Part shown: positions 11,170-30,275 of the stretch, in pieces
Layout of the letters: each line of letters starts with the position of its first letter
How positions within the stretch are numbered: the stretch's first letter is position 1
NCBI RefSeq assembly: GCF_041296385.1
Contig: NC_091022.1
Span: 24,447,967 to 24,511,966 of the forward strand
Direction: 5' to 3'
DNA: 64,000 nucleotides
Source of the DNA: Aphelocoma coerulescens
Lineage: Eukaryota; Chordata; Aves; Passeriformes; Corvidae
The notes under the pieces: model-generated
What the model saw: the letters and a program-made list of their open reading frames with translations, nothing else
Databases searched by the model: none
What the model was told of the DNA's origin: nothing
Program-made: the position numbers and the translations under genes

Positions 11170-14100
11170 TGGGAAAAAAAGAATAGATTGATTGCCTCCT
11201 GGCGTGAGAAAATAAACCAAAAAGTTATTTTCCATCGCACAGACATATCTAAAGTTCTTCCTTATGAGATAGCCCCACTCAATTGCCAGAGCAGTCTGAA
11301 AAGACTTTGGCCATTCATAGGGCACCAGCTGCACCATTTAACTTGCTATGGGCTTAATGTGTGTCTTAAAGGGATTTTGAAGAGGCCTTCCAGCCTGGAA
11401 CCCAGACTATTAAAAATATAAATGAATTTTTTTTTTTGGTTAGTATATGAAAAATTGTATATTCTTTACAAATTAATGTGAGGCTTAGGTGTTGTCCTCA
11501 GCTGTGGCATTGCTCCACTGCAGCTGGTGTGATAATTCCACTCTGGCATCACAGCAGTGATGAGGGTCTGTCTTTGTGCCATGTCTGGGTCTCACTCTAC
11601 AAACCCCAGCAGGTTCCTCTGAAGCCAGCAAGTCCTGGGACACATCCTGACCTTTGCACGAGGCGCTGGGGCCGAGCTCAGCGTTGGCATTAACGAGAGC
11701 CTGAGTTAAGGGGAGACACCCACATGCAGAGGAGGCACCTCAGCGTGTGCATCTCTTCCCCAGGAGCCCAGGAAAGCCAGGGACGATGTGGAAGCTGCTG
11801 CCTGGGCAGCTGGGAAGCAAAGAGCATCTGCAAAGTCTGTGGAAAACAGGGAACCTTAATCATTGCTGGCCTGTTGTGTAACACGGTGGGAAGGTCGCAG
11901 CCGCACGGCAGAGCAGGGGATTTTTTTGTTTGTTTGATCTTGCATTGTTGAAATTTTTGGGGGTTTTCCTTTTTGCTGTTTATTGCACCAGCCTCTTCTT
12001 ATCCTTCCACTATGGCTTTGGGCTGAGAGCAGACCTATGCAGAGAAATAGCTTTTTTTCACTCAAAAGAAAAAAAACCCAGGAGATGTATTATGCTGCTC
12101 TAGAACAGATCATAAAAAGCCAGCAAGGGGCACATGGAGGGCTAAGAAGGGAGGAAAAGAAAAATCAACACAGCTTGTAAAAACCAGCAGGAAAGTTCTG
12201 TAATTGACTTTTTTCAAGCTTAACTGAATTATGTTTCATAGCTACTGTAATTAAACTAATAGAAAATGGTGGATTTTAATTTGCATTCCTTTTCTAGAGG
12301 GTTTTTTTTAATCCTTTACGTATGAACTCTTCAGAAATATCCTGATGTTGCTCAAAATTGTCATGTCAATGGAAGCAGCACACGTGGAACACAGGGACAG
12401 AAATAATTACAGTTTCCTCCTCTGTGTCCACCCACTTTGGTGTTTCTTCAGCAAAGACAAGCATCTCTTTGGCTGGCTGCAGTGGCAACACATTAAAATT
12501 CTTCACATGGTGAAATACCTAAATGAGAAAGGAGATGTGGAGGGATCTGCTTGCTGATGGTTATTTTCATATTTGGCAGCGTTCTTTGTGTTTCCTCCAC
12601 AGCAAATGATGATTTTTCATGGAGGAAATATAGGGAAAAAACATACCTCTATTCCCATATTCACCATCAAGGATGTTTCCCCTTCTTAGCAAAAAAAAAA
12701 AAGAAAAAAGACAAAAAAAGAAAAAAAAATGTTTCCTTTTAGTCTACCAGCATCATTACTGGATATTTTCTCATTTAGCATTTCTCCTGAACTGTTTAAA
12801 TATCTCTTTTTTTTATTATTTTTTAAAAATTTTATACTAATTAGACATCTCTTGCAGAGTAGAAGAAATTTAAATGCAAACTTTTGCCCTGAATATTGTG
12901 ACTGGTTTTCTCCTGGGCCTTGATCCTGCAAGGACCGTATATAAAACCTTTATGAATTCACTAGGGAGGGTTTGGAGCTGGAGCTGGTTCACCAAGCAGA
13001 GGCAAAGTAAACAAAACCATAGGAAGGGGAAAAGCCTAACAGAGGAAATCTCCAGATCTGTAACCTGTTTCCAAATAGGAACTAGGGAGACTTTGCCCAG
13101 AGTTTCCAGCACTGTTTTTAAAGGATTGAACCTATTCTTTTCCCAGCCTCTGTGCCATGCTGTGCACTTGTTTGGCATTCCTTCCATACATTAAAAAATC
13201 AACTTGAACACCTCCCTCACAGAACACAAAATGTTGCTTCCCCTTTTACATTTAACCTCCCTGTGGCTGAAGCTGTCCCAGCAATGCCCTGGCACCAGGT
13301 TGGCACAGCATCCAGAGGGGATGGGTAGCTCTTTTTCTCCCCTGTAATCGTTCATCTGTCTGGTGAGGTAGGATCTCTGTGTTACACCCCAAGCATTTCA
13401 TGCCTGTGATGGAAGAAGCTGTGCAATATCCAACTAAAATGTTTGTTAAGAAGTGTCAGACCTCCGTCTGGAAATGAGGAGAAGGGAACCTCAGTCTGTT
13501 CTGATTCTGAGACTCATCAGTGACTTCATTTTCTTAAATAGCTGGGGCTGGTGGAGGGGAAGGGGACAAGCAGATCTCACATCACAAATCAGGATATTTG
13601 CAGGGGTTCTTCCCACCTGGAGAAACATCCAGCTTTGCAAAGTCCAAAGAGGAATGATGCAGAATCCATCCCTTCAGTCTTCCCAATACATACACAGGAT
13701 TAAACTGAATGGGGAGTTTCTCCCTATGTTTTTTCATAATTTTCTATTGGTCAAAAATAGCCCAAGAGCTCAGAGACCTTAAAACAATATGCAGGAAAGA
13801 GTCAGTTTTGACAGATAATTGACTACTAATCTTTTGCAAGCTGTGAGCCTAAATTCATGTGTCTTTGCATTTCCAGATCAATTCTGGCTTTTCATGTCAG
13901 CTCACTCCCCTCATGGATGTTTGAGCTTGACTGTATCAAGGTAAACCCAAATGTTGCATAAAACACTTCAGGGGCTCATCTGTATTTAAGACAATCTCCT
14001 TTTTTTCCCCGGTTTATTTTTAAATTTTAGATATTTTCATCCTGATTCAGAATGGGAGAACTAATCTGCAGGTGGGAAACATTCACATGCCCCAGTCCAG

Positions 14101-16129
14101 GACCAGTTGCACCTCAGTCAGCTGCTGCTCCTTGCAGAGGCAGATGAGGATGGCACTGAACAGACACCCCTATGATGGAGATCCGAATGTCTCCTCTCCC
14201 AGTTTGCTTCCTGAGCTGCGCTGGCCTCATCTTGATGTTGGTTTTTAATGGTGTGAGAGATGCTCCAGTGGGGAAGTTCCTGGTAGCAGTTCCAAGCCTC
14301 TGTGAGGAAGGAGATCAGCAATAACAGAGGGATGAAGGGGTCAGGCTCCAGGGTCGGTCAAGACATGTGAAGGCTGTGAATGTTAAAACGAATTTTTGCA
14401 CCGAGGCACAGGGAAGAGTTTCCCTCCTTGGCTCAGTGGGGAAGGTCTCCTCTCCTTCCAGAGGATCACAGCAAATCTAGTGCTGGATCAAGCGAGCTTA
14501 TCTCCTGCGCTCCCTGTCCTTGCTTTGCAGGAGCAGGCCATAAATCCACATGTTCTGACCTTCCATGGTAAGGCTGTACCAGCCCTGCTGTGAGCTGGTG
14601 CCTCCTGTTCCAGCCCCATGGGCAGAGAAGAGATGCCTGTCTTACCTGGGATGGTACAAGAGTGACTGCAACCCTCTGCTCTCTGCCTGAAACACCCACT
14701 GGCATGAGCTGCAGTTTCATGGGCATCTTTTACTAACTAAAAAAGAGCTGAAGTGTAGATCTGATCTCACACCCAATTGCCTCACTTGTTCACTGGCACC
14801 AGGGAACAACATCAGAAGGGGTGTTTATTCAATTTGTGTTTGCTCTGCTCTGGTAAAGCAATTCCACGGCCTATAAAGGTGCAGAGGTTAGCAGGGCACA
14901 GAAAAAAATATAGGAGAATAGAGCCTTTTGAGGAAGGAGGAGGAAAATTAAAGCTTTGTTTGGGTGTCCCTGGTTTGGGTGACAGGCTGCAAAAAAGGAA
15001 GGCTGGGACTTTCTTTTTGGACAGAGTAAATGTGCTTTGGTGGTTTTAATTTATTCGGACTCCTTTGAAAGTGGCAGCCAAAAATCTGCTTCCTACAAAT
15101 ACATTTGGTTTTGGCAAAGTGGAGAATTCTGCCGGTCACGGGGGCTGATTTGACACAGTCAGGAAAACTAAAGCATGAGAGAAAAGCCCCAAACTGAAGT
15201 GTTTGGCACAATGGAAATATTTATGGAAGACACTCCGTTTTCCTTGGAAGCTGGTGCGGTTGATGAGCTGCCCCCATCCAGAGGTCTGCTCCTGCTACAG
15301 CTTTATGAGGGATAAAGCACTATTTCCTATCAAACTTGGCTATTCTTACGTCTCTATTTGCAGGAGTTAGATGCTTTTTCAAGAAGCATGGATGTAGCTG
15401 AAAACACTCTTTTCTTCCATGTTTAAAGAGGTAATTTGACCCCTGGCTGCTGCCCCAGCATGAAGCAAGGTGGGAGTGAGAGGGGCCACAGGCTATGGGT
15501 CTACGCTTCATGTTAAATCAATTATGATTATTTGCAGAGAGACAGCACAGCTCTGCCCAGTCTGTTAGTGACACACGCAGTCGACACTCCTGGGATACAA
15601 ACAGACCACCTGCCCCAGAGTCACTCTGGATTTTTTTGGTCCTAGGTGATATTAGAGATTAGATCTGGATGTCATCCCTCCCTAATGCTCAGAGTAATAG
15701 CAGTGGGTCCAAAATGTTTATTTGGTTAAGCAAAAAAAACCAAACCAACAACCAGAAAGTGATTTAAACTGGCAGAATCATTCCTTCCCAACAAGGAAAA
15801 CCGCCCAAGGATGAATGATTCCGATGAAATGAGACTGAAACTGTTCAATGCAACAATTCTGAGGCTGGTGAATTTTGGTTACTTGCAAACCCTGCATTTT
15901 TGGCAAGTTCATCTATCCCCCCTCAGCTCCTCAGGGAATATAAAGCCCCTGCTTACACCTGCTTTGCCTCCAGAAGTTCAGCATTTTTCACTTGTTACAT
16001 TTTCGCTTGATAACCACTTTCGGAACTGAGGGCTTGAGGATAGAATTTGGTGACCAGAGTTTTTCTAGACACAGCTTGCATTAATCAAGTTTTTCGTCAA
16101 AGAACCATAAAATTCATGGTGTATGAACA
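11170..16129. other. No gene recognised
   Basis: About 5 kb between the possible terminal exon and the DMBX1 3' end. It has an AT-rich, homeodomain-motif-rich patch near 12180-12300 (several TAATT and ATTAAA motifs) and an A-rich low-complexity patch at 12690-12730. Open frames are short and unconvincing. Confidence 0.6.
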
Positions 16130-17067
16130 CACCAGGAGTCCATACAAAATTTTTATTATTATCTATAGTCAAAGTAAGACCAAAATGCTCACCAAAAAGA
16201 AAACCCTGTAATTTGTAAATAAAGTTTACACTTCACTGAAGATCAAAGAGGAAATAAAATAGATCAAAAATAATCCCACAAATTTGGCCTTCATTTTCTC
16301 CCAGCCAGCAGTATTTGGCCAATATTTTGTCGTCTTTGAGGAAGTGCTATTAAAAAGAAAAACCAAAAATGCTTGCCTTATAGGAAGTGCCTAAACAGGA
16401 AATTCACCTTCAGGTCATTTCCCAGTTGTTAAAAAATTATCCTCAGCAGAGAAGGGAGAAGTGGAGAGGTGAAGTGCACAATCATTTCTCTTCCCCATGG
16501 AACACCTTTAGGATGCTGACCCAAGAAGAGCAACTAGCTACCAGCTGAGGTCGAGAGGATGGCTGATTTGTAACTCTGATACTAGCTACTAAAATTGAAA
16601 AGGAAAGGGGAATAAAAGCAAAAGAGGTCATGGTTCTGTAACACTGACAGTAACACACAGGTGATGGGTGCTGTCAACATTATAAACTATATACAAGACA
16701 AAGCAGGACTCTTTCTTCCCCCAAAGAACGCAACAACAACAACAAAAAAGTGAATATAACACAGTTGGCACCTTATCGAGGGGATGAGGACAGGGGGCTC
16801 CTCCTCAGCGTCACAGGCTTAACTCATGGCAGTCCAGAGGACAGTTCATCTGTCTAAACATAGATCTTCTCCCCCTTCCTCGTTAAATATTTAGTGAAGA
16901 CCAAGCCAGTAGCAGTGTCTGACGCAACCATGGTGCTAGTAAGACGTCAATAAATGCAAAGTTTTCCCTGCACGGGAGCACCTTACTTCAGGAAGAGGTG
17001 GGGGCACGGGGGGATCCAAGGAGTGCCGTGTGTAGTGCCAACCTCTGGTGCATCTTCTCATGGGCAG
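16130..17067 (-). other. DMBX1: DMBX1 probable 3' UTR
   Basis: About 0.9 kb follows the stop codon before the first minus-strand AATAAA (16157-16152). It contains a short GTT triplet run (complement of 16733-16745) and one exact Pumilio-type UGUAUAUA element (complement of 16688-16695). The 3' end is inferred from the first good poly(A) signal. A longer UTR ending elsewhere cannot be excluded. Confidence 0.6.
16152..16157 (-). terminator. Candidate DMBX1 polyadenylation signal AATAAA
   Basis: TTTATT on the plus strand reads AATAAA on the minus strand, about 0.9 kb after the DMBX1 stop. It is the first canonical hexamer in that direction that I noticed. Cleavage would be expected around 16130-16140. 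Confidence 0.5.
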
Positions 17068-23107
<6,040 letters not shown>

Positions 23108-25011
23108 TCAGGAGAGCTTTGGAAATGCTGAGCTCAAAATTAAAGTGCTGCATGCAAGGCTCATGTCTGACCCCTCAGCTCCAACAGGTTTAGGGATGGG
23201 AATGCAAATATCTCCTGTACACGTAAAGCACCATCAACACTAGTCTGGCTTCCAAACTTAAAGCCCAGAATCTGAATACATCCCACTCATGCTGATTGAA
23301 ATATGGGAAATTAATTTTTTTGCATACCACAACGCATTTTATCATATTGCAGTGACTTTTAATGCATTGTCCTAGCTCTATCCCAGGGTTAGCTGGGATT
23401 TTGTCCCTATCATTTCCTACAGTAGACTGTTTTGTAATCCCATTGCTGGAATGTCAAATAATGTTCCTTATCTGAACTAATTTATAATTTGTTTCCATTC
23501 ATTATGCATTTTTCTTACAGGTCGTCTTAAGAAAACACAAATGATACAGGGAAAGAACAAGAAAAAAGAGCATGTGGTGTTAAAGAAAATAAATCTGCAA
23601 CATAATAGCACCAAAAATGTTATGGCTAAAGAGGGAATAAGGTTTGCAATAAATACCGACATTTCATAGCTCAATAGCAAGGAAATTATTTCAGAAAACT
23701 AATGGCTTTTTTTCTAGTGTGGGCTCTGCATGAAACTTCAAGCTCTTTTTCCTTACAGACCATCTGTAAAACTGAGCTAATATTGATCTCAAAAGCCGAG
23801 CAATGCTTCATTCATCCCTGTTGTAAATGACTGAGGGCCTCCAGGACATCGTTTCTGCAGTTTGTAAGACATCAGAAAGGAAGTTGTGAAACATTAGCCA
23901 CAAAATAAATTTTTTAAACCACCGTTTACATCAGCAAGTCACCGTCTGGAAAGCCAGTGCAATGAACAAACGTTCAGGGAAAGAGGGTCAGCTGGACTAA
24001 CTTAAGGAAAGCAGACATCTTCTCAGGCAGCCTCTTAGAAACCAATTTGAACACTGGAGGGAGGTGATGATTTTAGGAGAAATGCCCATGGTTTTAGGAG
24101 GAACTTGATACAATGAACAGTGAAAACTTGGAAGAACAATTATCTGCTGTATTTTCTGTACTGAGAAATGACCTTTATATTTTCCCGTAAATGATTTATA
24201 CCACGGAGGTTCAGACTCACGTTGAAGAGGGAAATGAGTTGGTCCCACTGCCCCTCCTGCTCTGAACTCCCGTTCTCTCCACCTTGATGTAAGAAGCACA
24301 AACATGAAGTGACCCTGTGCCATAGCCAGAGACCAAGCTGGAGTTCCTTGGAAAAGAAGCTGAATTTTGTAGCATAGCGTGTGGGGCATCTTGTGGCTTC
24401 TCTCCATTGTGGTGCCCAGGAACGGGGGAGGGAAACATGCAGCTGGAGTTTGGTCAAACACTCTGCCAGCTCAGGGATGACCCTCATGAATGTGAGTTTT
24501 GGTTTTGGGATTGTCTTCTCAAAGAGGTTGCAGTTAACTATAAACCCCTAATTTTGGAATTTAGTGCTCAGCCTCACTGCTGTTTCCCCAAGTCCCTCGT
24601 GCTCTGCCACTGCATCATTTCAACCCTGAGAGCTGATGAAGGGTGACAGGTCCAGGTGTGGTTACACCACAAAGTTCTGACACACACTCTGATGCCAACT
24701 TCCTCTGCTTTGTGTCTGCCTGTTCACCCTCTCTGCATTCACTCCCCACTATTCCAAGCTGAACTGTGAAAATGGACATTTTTAGTTCAGGTGCCAACCG
24801 AAACACAAGACTGCCATAGCTCTGCTCTAACACAGCTTAGGGAAGATCTAAGCAATGACAAAATCATTTGCTGGTTCTCTGCTCAAGGTGAGGGATGTCA
24901 CACACCAACAGATTTTTGGCATGTATATTTATTTTCCTCACAATGGGGCTCACAGTGAAATTACAGCTGTGATGTTGCTTTCCTAGACTGCAAAATTTTG
25001 CTGCTGTTAAG

Positions 25012-25060
25012 GGACATGTTAAGGGACATGTCCCAGCGACATGTACCACTGACATGGCCA
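25012..25060. promoter_or_regulatory. CATG array resembling a p53-family response element
   Basis: GGACATGTCC (25024-25033) is a perfect RRRCWWGYYY half-site. GGACATGTTA (25012-25021), two bases away, has one mismatch. Weaker CATG cores follow at 25040 and 25053, giving core spacing of 12, 13 and 13 bp. The first two copies come from a 12-bp tandem duplication (25007-25030), so chance origin by duplication is possible. Confidence 0.3.
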
Positions 25061-26019
25061 CAGAGGACATCTGCCATCACCTGGGAAAGACTCACCTGTG
25101 GTGCAGCCTCACCCCATCCTCGGTGTGGTTCTGTTCCCAAGAGCATCGTCCCGCCCAATAAAATTGTTCACTGCCCCGCTGTCACAGACAAGGGCAGGCC
25201 TGGCTTTTCTGGCCAACACAGGCAGCCAAACAGAGATTTGTGGCTTCATTCTGCCTCCTCCCCTCCCAGCTCACTAGTGAACCAGCTGGCTGGTTGCACC
25301 AGCTTTGGCCAGCAGGGTGGAGGTCTCAAAGCTTATTAAGCTCCTGCGTGTTTCGTGAAAACCATTTGAGGACACAGAACCTATTAACTGCCCTGGGCTG
25401 CTGCCAGACCTCTGTCCTTAACAGACGCTGGAGAATCCACACCAGGGCTCAGCCTTGCCAGAAGATACGGGGGAGGCTGAGTGTCTTTGACTCCCAACTC
25501 ACAGAAACGCCTGTTTTTCTTTTCTAATCCCCCTTGCATGTGGTCAGCTGTGCAGCAAGCTGGCACATTAGAGGAAAAATGAAGAGGGAGAGGAGGGGAA
25601 TTTTCCCGTACTATACGGTCTTCCAAGGACACTGCCAGTGGTGTTGTGTCTGGAGCCCAGTGTTTCCACTGAAACACTTGCTCCAGGAATATTGCAGCGT
25701 ATTTGATTGTTAAAAGATGATTTTATGTGAACATTTTTGGGTGGCCTAGAAGAAAGTGCATCAAAAAGAAAAAAAGAAAAAAGAGAAGGACTTCACAGGG
25801 ATGGACTCAGGATGGGAGTCAATGCCCATCACAGCTTTGGTGATAACTGCCTTTTACGCTGCAGTGCAGACAACAGGCAGAACTTCCTACTCACTTGTGC
25901 AGCAAATGCATCATCCCAGATTCGGTGTAAAAAATGAGGGAATTTACTGAGCGAGACGGTTCAGCAAAGTTAACTGAGACCACAAATAGCTCCTGTTTAA
26001 CTGTCAGCTCTGAGCTCAC

Positions 26020-26230
26020 TCCAACCCCAATAAATTAAATATTTAAAAGACATCATGCAGCAATTTTTTTTAATGGAGGAAGCCATTCATCAAGCCACTG
26101 CTGTGTTTCACAAGCTGTCGAATAGTGCTTACACTGGTTAAAATAATCTTTATATTTCATTAAGCAACCAAATAAGCTGATCCCTTCCCACTGGCTGTAT
26201 AGATGGTCTTAATTTTCAAAATCTGCAAAT
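26020..26230. promoter_or_regulatory. Candidate conserved islet in the probable first intron
   Basis: An AT-rich unique block with many homeodomain-like cores (AATTAAAT, AATAATC, CATTAAGC, TTAATTTT) and an ATGCAT-containing patch near 26228. It resembles enhancer-like non-coding sequence, but conservation cannot be tested here. Confidence 0.2.
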
Positions 26231-29200
26231 GCATCTTTTATGTCTCTGCATGGCTGGAGGGCCTCAGGAGCAGCCACAGCCAGGAGGAGGATGAGAGCAA
26301 AGTTTGAACTCCTGCTTTATGGAAGGGGTATGGGCTTGAGCATCTGTGGATAAACTGGGAGGTTAAAGTAGGGTCCATCCTGAAAGAAAGGATCCTCATC
26401 CTGATTTGTGCATCAGAGATCATTGAAGAGTTAGGAGCAGCAGAGAAAGGAGATGGAAGCTGAGGAAAGGTGCAGGAAAACAGTAGGTGAGGGAAGAATG
26501 CCCCTGCCAGGAGCCTGTGGGCTGGTCCTGCAGTGTTTGCCCAGCACGGGGGGGGGATGCTGCCATGCAGTGCCTGGGCTGGCACCTCCTGGGGCAGGTA
26601 GTCCCTTCCTGCATGGCCCCTCAGGGCAGCAGCAGTGACTTTCCCACCCCCGGCATCACAAGCCCGGCTCTCTCCCTGCTTCCCACATTTCTCAGCACCA
26701 GGCTGTCAGGTCTCCTTGCCGTGCCCCGCACCCGACGCTGCCGGGGTTCCCACTCCTGTCCTTACAGTCCTGGCATTGCTACCTCAGTGTCAAAAACCCT
26801 TCCATGGCTTTTACCTCTCACTTACATTTTTGCTATGGAAGACTCATGGATGCTGTGCCTATTTTTCTTCCCAAGCCTGTGACTTCTCAGACTGCAGGGG
26901 CTGTGTCCTGCCAGGATCCAGCCTCACAGAGAGGACGTGGGGTTCCCCTTAGCTTTAACTGCTGCTGTCTATGAGAAATCGAGGTTTTTCCATTCCTGCA
27001 TTTCTTTGAGGCCAGGCAGTGTAGCATTCTGCCCATCCCAGACTAATGCACGGACCCCACCACTCTGTATTCTGCTGCTGCTGTTCAATCTGATGCAAAA
27101 CAATTTGCACATTTACCAGCTGGAAACAGGAACCCCGTTATCCCAGAGCAGAGCTGCACTGCTCCAACCAGTGTGGCTCCCATCCATCCCTTCCCAATGC
27201 TGGCCTTGAAAACCTCAGGCTCCCACCAAGTCATCCAGCACAAGAGTGGTGCAATTAATCATGCACCACCTAACACCTAACAGCGGAGATCTGACCCTGG
27301 GTTTTAATATTCTCAGCTTTGTACAAGGCTTTAAGTTTCCCTATTTAACTGGTAACTAATTTTGTATAATTTTGCATGTAATTCTGTCCTGAGAGAAGAT
27401 GCGAAGAGAGACCCATGCATTTCCTCAGCAAGTGAAAACTCCTGTTCCTAGTGGCTTGTGTATGTGGAATTGAAACAGACCTAAGAACAATTTTAAAAAA
27501 TGAGATATTGAAGTTTTCTGAGGAGTACGTGGCGAGAGAACATCCATATTTTCCCTTCTATCAAGGAATAAAACCCCAAAACAACAAACCACCACAACAA
27601 AATCACAAAATTCACCCTGGAGCCTGGAGCTAAATTAAGTGCACCCAACAATTTGAAATAAAGGCAATTTTCTGTCCACATTTCATCACTTTACTCCCCC
27701 CATCAAAACATCATCAATCTGTACCTGGCTTCACCTGCCAGTCACACGCAAAGTCTTCAGCAAAATTAGAGAACTGACAAAACCCATTCATGGAGAAGTG
27801 GATCTATCCCTGCATCCTGCAAACTCAAGGGTCCCTTGTGCTGGCCACAGAGCTCCTGTCATTGCTGGCAGGTTTGTCCTCATCCCAAGCTGTCCTGAAC
27901 TAGGGCATCCACAGCAGCTCCCTGTGCCAGCACTGCTCTGGAAGGATTGAGCTCTAAACCAAGACACTGTTTTTGCTCCCCAAATCCAAACTGAGGTGAG
28001 ATGGAAGAATTTTATTCAATAGCTTATTCTGGCCAGTTTTCCGAGGTAGAAGCAAAAAAATGCCTAGGACAAGACTTCTGCCCTTCTCAAGCAAACACTG
28101 TCAGGTGAGATGAGGCTGAGGCTGGATGTAGGATATGTAGCTTTGCAGAGGCTTTGGACCATTTTCTCTTTTCCCTCCAAACAGTGAGTCATGTCAAACT
28201 CAAAGAAGTACTGAGACTAAATTCATTGATCTACACGAAATGATACTACTCAGATGCCATCTTGAAGAATGGGGTGATAAAACCTGTGAGTTAAAAATAC
28301 TGAATTATTCCTAGATGTTTCAATGAGAGGATACCAGAGTCTGCTTTTGACTGGTGGGCACTGTGAGGCGTTTCTTTATCGCTTCATCAAAGCTCAGGAG
28401 GGCTGGTGATGGTGTAGAGGGTGTATGAGGCCTTCTTTACACGGGGAATAAACTGTACAAAACCCCCTCAAATCTGGACTTCAGAAAGTCACTTTCAGAA
28501 GGGAATTTCAACACCATAGTTCATTGCTTATGAAGAGATTCACCACAGATGGATTCAAAGTTTGGAAGCGCTCGGCACAGCCTCGGGTGTGTGCCCTGAT
28601 GGAAGGCGCAGATTGCGCACAAGAAAAGGATCAATTAAAAAAAACCAAGCATGAAACAGAAATCTGGTGCACTTGATTGGTGTTCAGGGTTCTGCAGGTG
28701 ACAGAAAAAAATGGGAGTAGCCCTGTCATGTAAAAGAAAAGTTGTGGTCCTCAGCCTGAGCACCTGCAAAGGTGCTACAAATCACTGTTGGTGTTTATGC
28801 AAAGCACAGGAAGCCACTGTTCATTACTAACAGGGAAAAACAGCAAATGGCTTGTGCTGCAACATCCTTTCCCCCTTATTACCACTGGCAATAAACACCA
28901 CTGAAAATAAAACCACAACAGAATATCCCCCCTCACCTCCCCCAGAGCTGTTCTGCGTTATGATTTTATGCTTTAATTCCTTATTCAGAAACACTTCAAA
29001 TCAGAAAGATAAATAACAAATCCCTTACTCTGTGTAACTCACATTCCAGGGAAACAGGCTCACTCTATAGACAGACATTGGGTTTATATGTATTTGGTAC
29101 TAAATGAATTACATACCTGGGGGGTTATGAATAAATGATCCTAGCAAGAGGTTTTCTTCAATCTTTCTTTTTTTTTCTCCTAATATATCCCTAAATCTTT

Positions 29201-29999
29201 TAGATATATAAAGGCCCAAAATCATGTAAGATAATAACCAACATGTTATAAATCAGTTTTGTTCCTCACGTGAGATTACCGAATGTCTAAGGAAACAATT
29301 TCACCTTTGTAGTGGATGAAATATAAATAATTTGAAATACTGCAACACATCATAGTTTCTCATTCAAATGTCAAAGTCCGAGAGCAGCATGCACCATAAA
29401 AACAGGCTTCCAAAAGACTTTCCTCATAACTGAAATGAGGAATTGAGAACAGCTCCCAAAAAAACCCCTCAGGACTCTGCATTTTTGATCTTCCTGAAAT
29501 ATTTTTACACCTGTGAAAATCCCTGGATTTAAATGAAGTTAATTTCTAAGTGCAGAGAGAGATCTTAATTAAAGAGGATCTAGTTAAACAAGTCAAAACC
29601 CAATGAGAGCAAAACCTGACCAATTAACCCAATTCCTGCAGTTCACACCCAGCTATTCCTAGTGACCTCGGTATAAATAAAGAGATCTTTTTCTTAAAAC
29701 CAGGAGGACTGCTAGCAGCTAAAATCTGGAAATACTTCCAGTCAGGGACAGCGTCACCATTTTTTGGGTAGACCTTGTCAAATAATTGCCTCTTTGAGGC
29801 TGTGCTGATGATGAGCACAGAAACTGTGTTTGTAATGCTCATCTCTTTATAGTGGAAACATAATGGCATGTGAGAGGGCTTGTAGTTTTTATAAAACAAA
29901 GCTCAGAGCATCCTGCTGAGACGAGGAAGTTTTGTTGCAGGACTCTATGAGTTCTCGACAGCAGGCTGTGAGTGGCTGAGGTAACAGGCCCTGGCTAAC

Positions 30000-30130
30000 A
30001 GGGGCAACTCACATCAGCTCCTGTGATTTTTATTTAAAGCTTTTGTGAAATCATCATTTTTCACCCAAAAGCCCCAGATAACAGAAGCGAGCGATTGATT
30101 AGACGTTTTCTGGCAAAAGACTTTCCAATG
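30000..30130. promoter_or_regulatory. Candidate conserved islet in the probable first intron
   Basis: The block contains GAAGCGAGCGATTGATTAG, with two retained CpGs and a TGATTAG homeodomain-type core, in otherwise CpG-poor intronic sequence. Confidence 0.2.
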
Positions 30131-30245
30131 CCTCTGTTTGCAGAGGAATTCTTCAGAGGGCAGGCTTGCTAGGTCAAAAATGAAGAAAATAAAATAAAGA
30201 CATCCTCCAAGTCTCTGCTTTTGAGTGAGGGGTAAGTTTTAGGGC

Positions 30246-30275
30246 TTGGAGCCCAGCAGCTTGGAGCCCAGCAGC
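30246..30275. repeat. 15-bp tandem duplication
   Basis: TTGGAGCCCAGCAGC occurs twice head to tail without mismatch. Confidence 0.95.

Noticed and set aside
1..16129. Searched for TMEM275, KNCN and MKNK1 coding sequence, the downstream neighbours in mammals
   Set aside because: No matching protein segment recognised. The kinocilin N-terminal transmembrane region in particular was not seen. Very short exons could still be missed.
23477..23680. Minus-strand frame with a hydrophobic, membrane-like stretch
   Set aside because: AT-rich intronic DNA readily gives Phe/Leu/Ile runs. No homologue recognised and only 67 codons.
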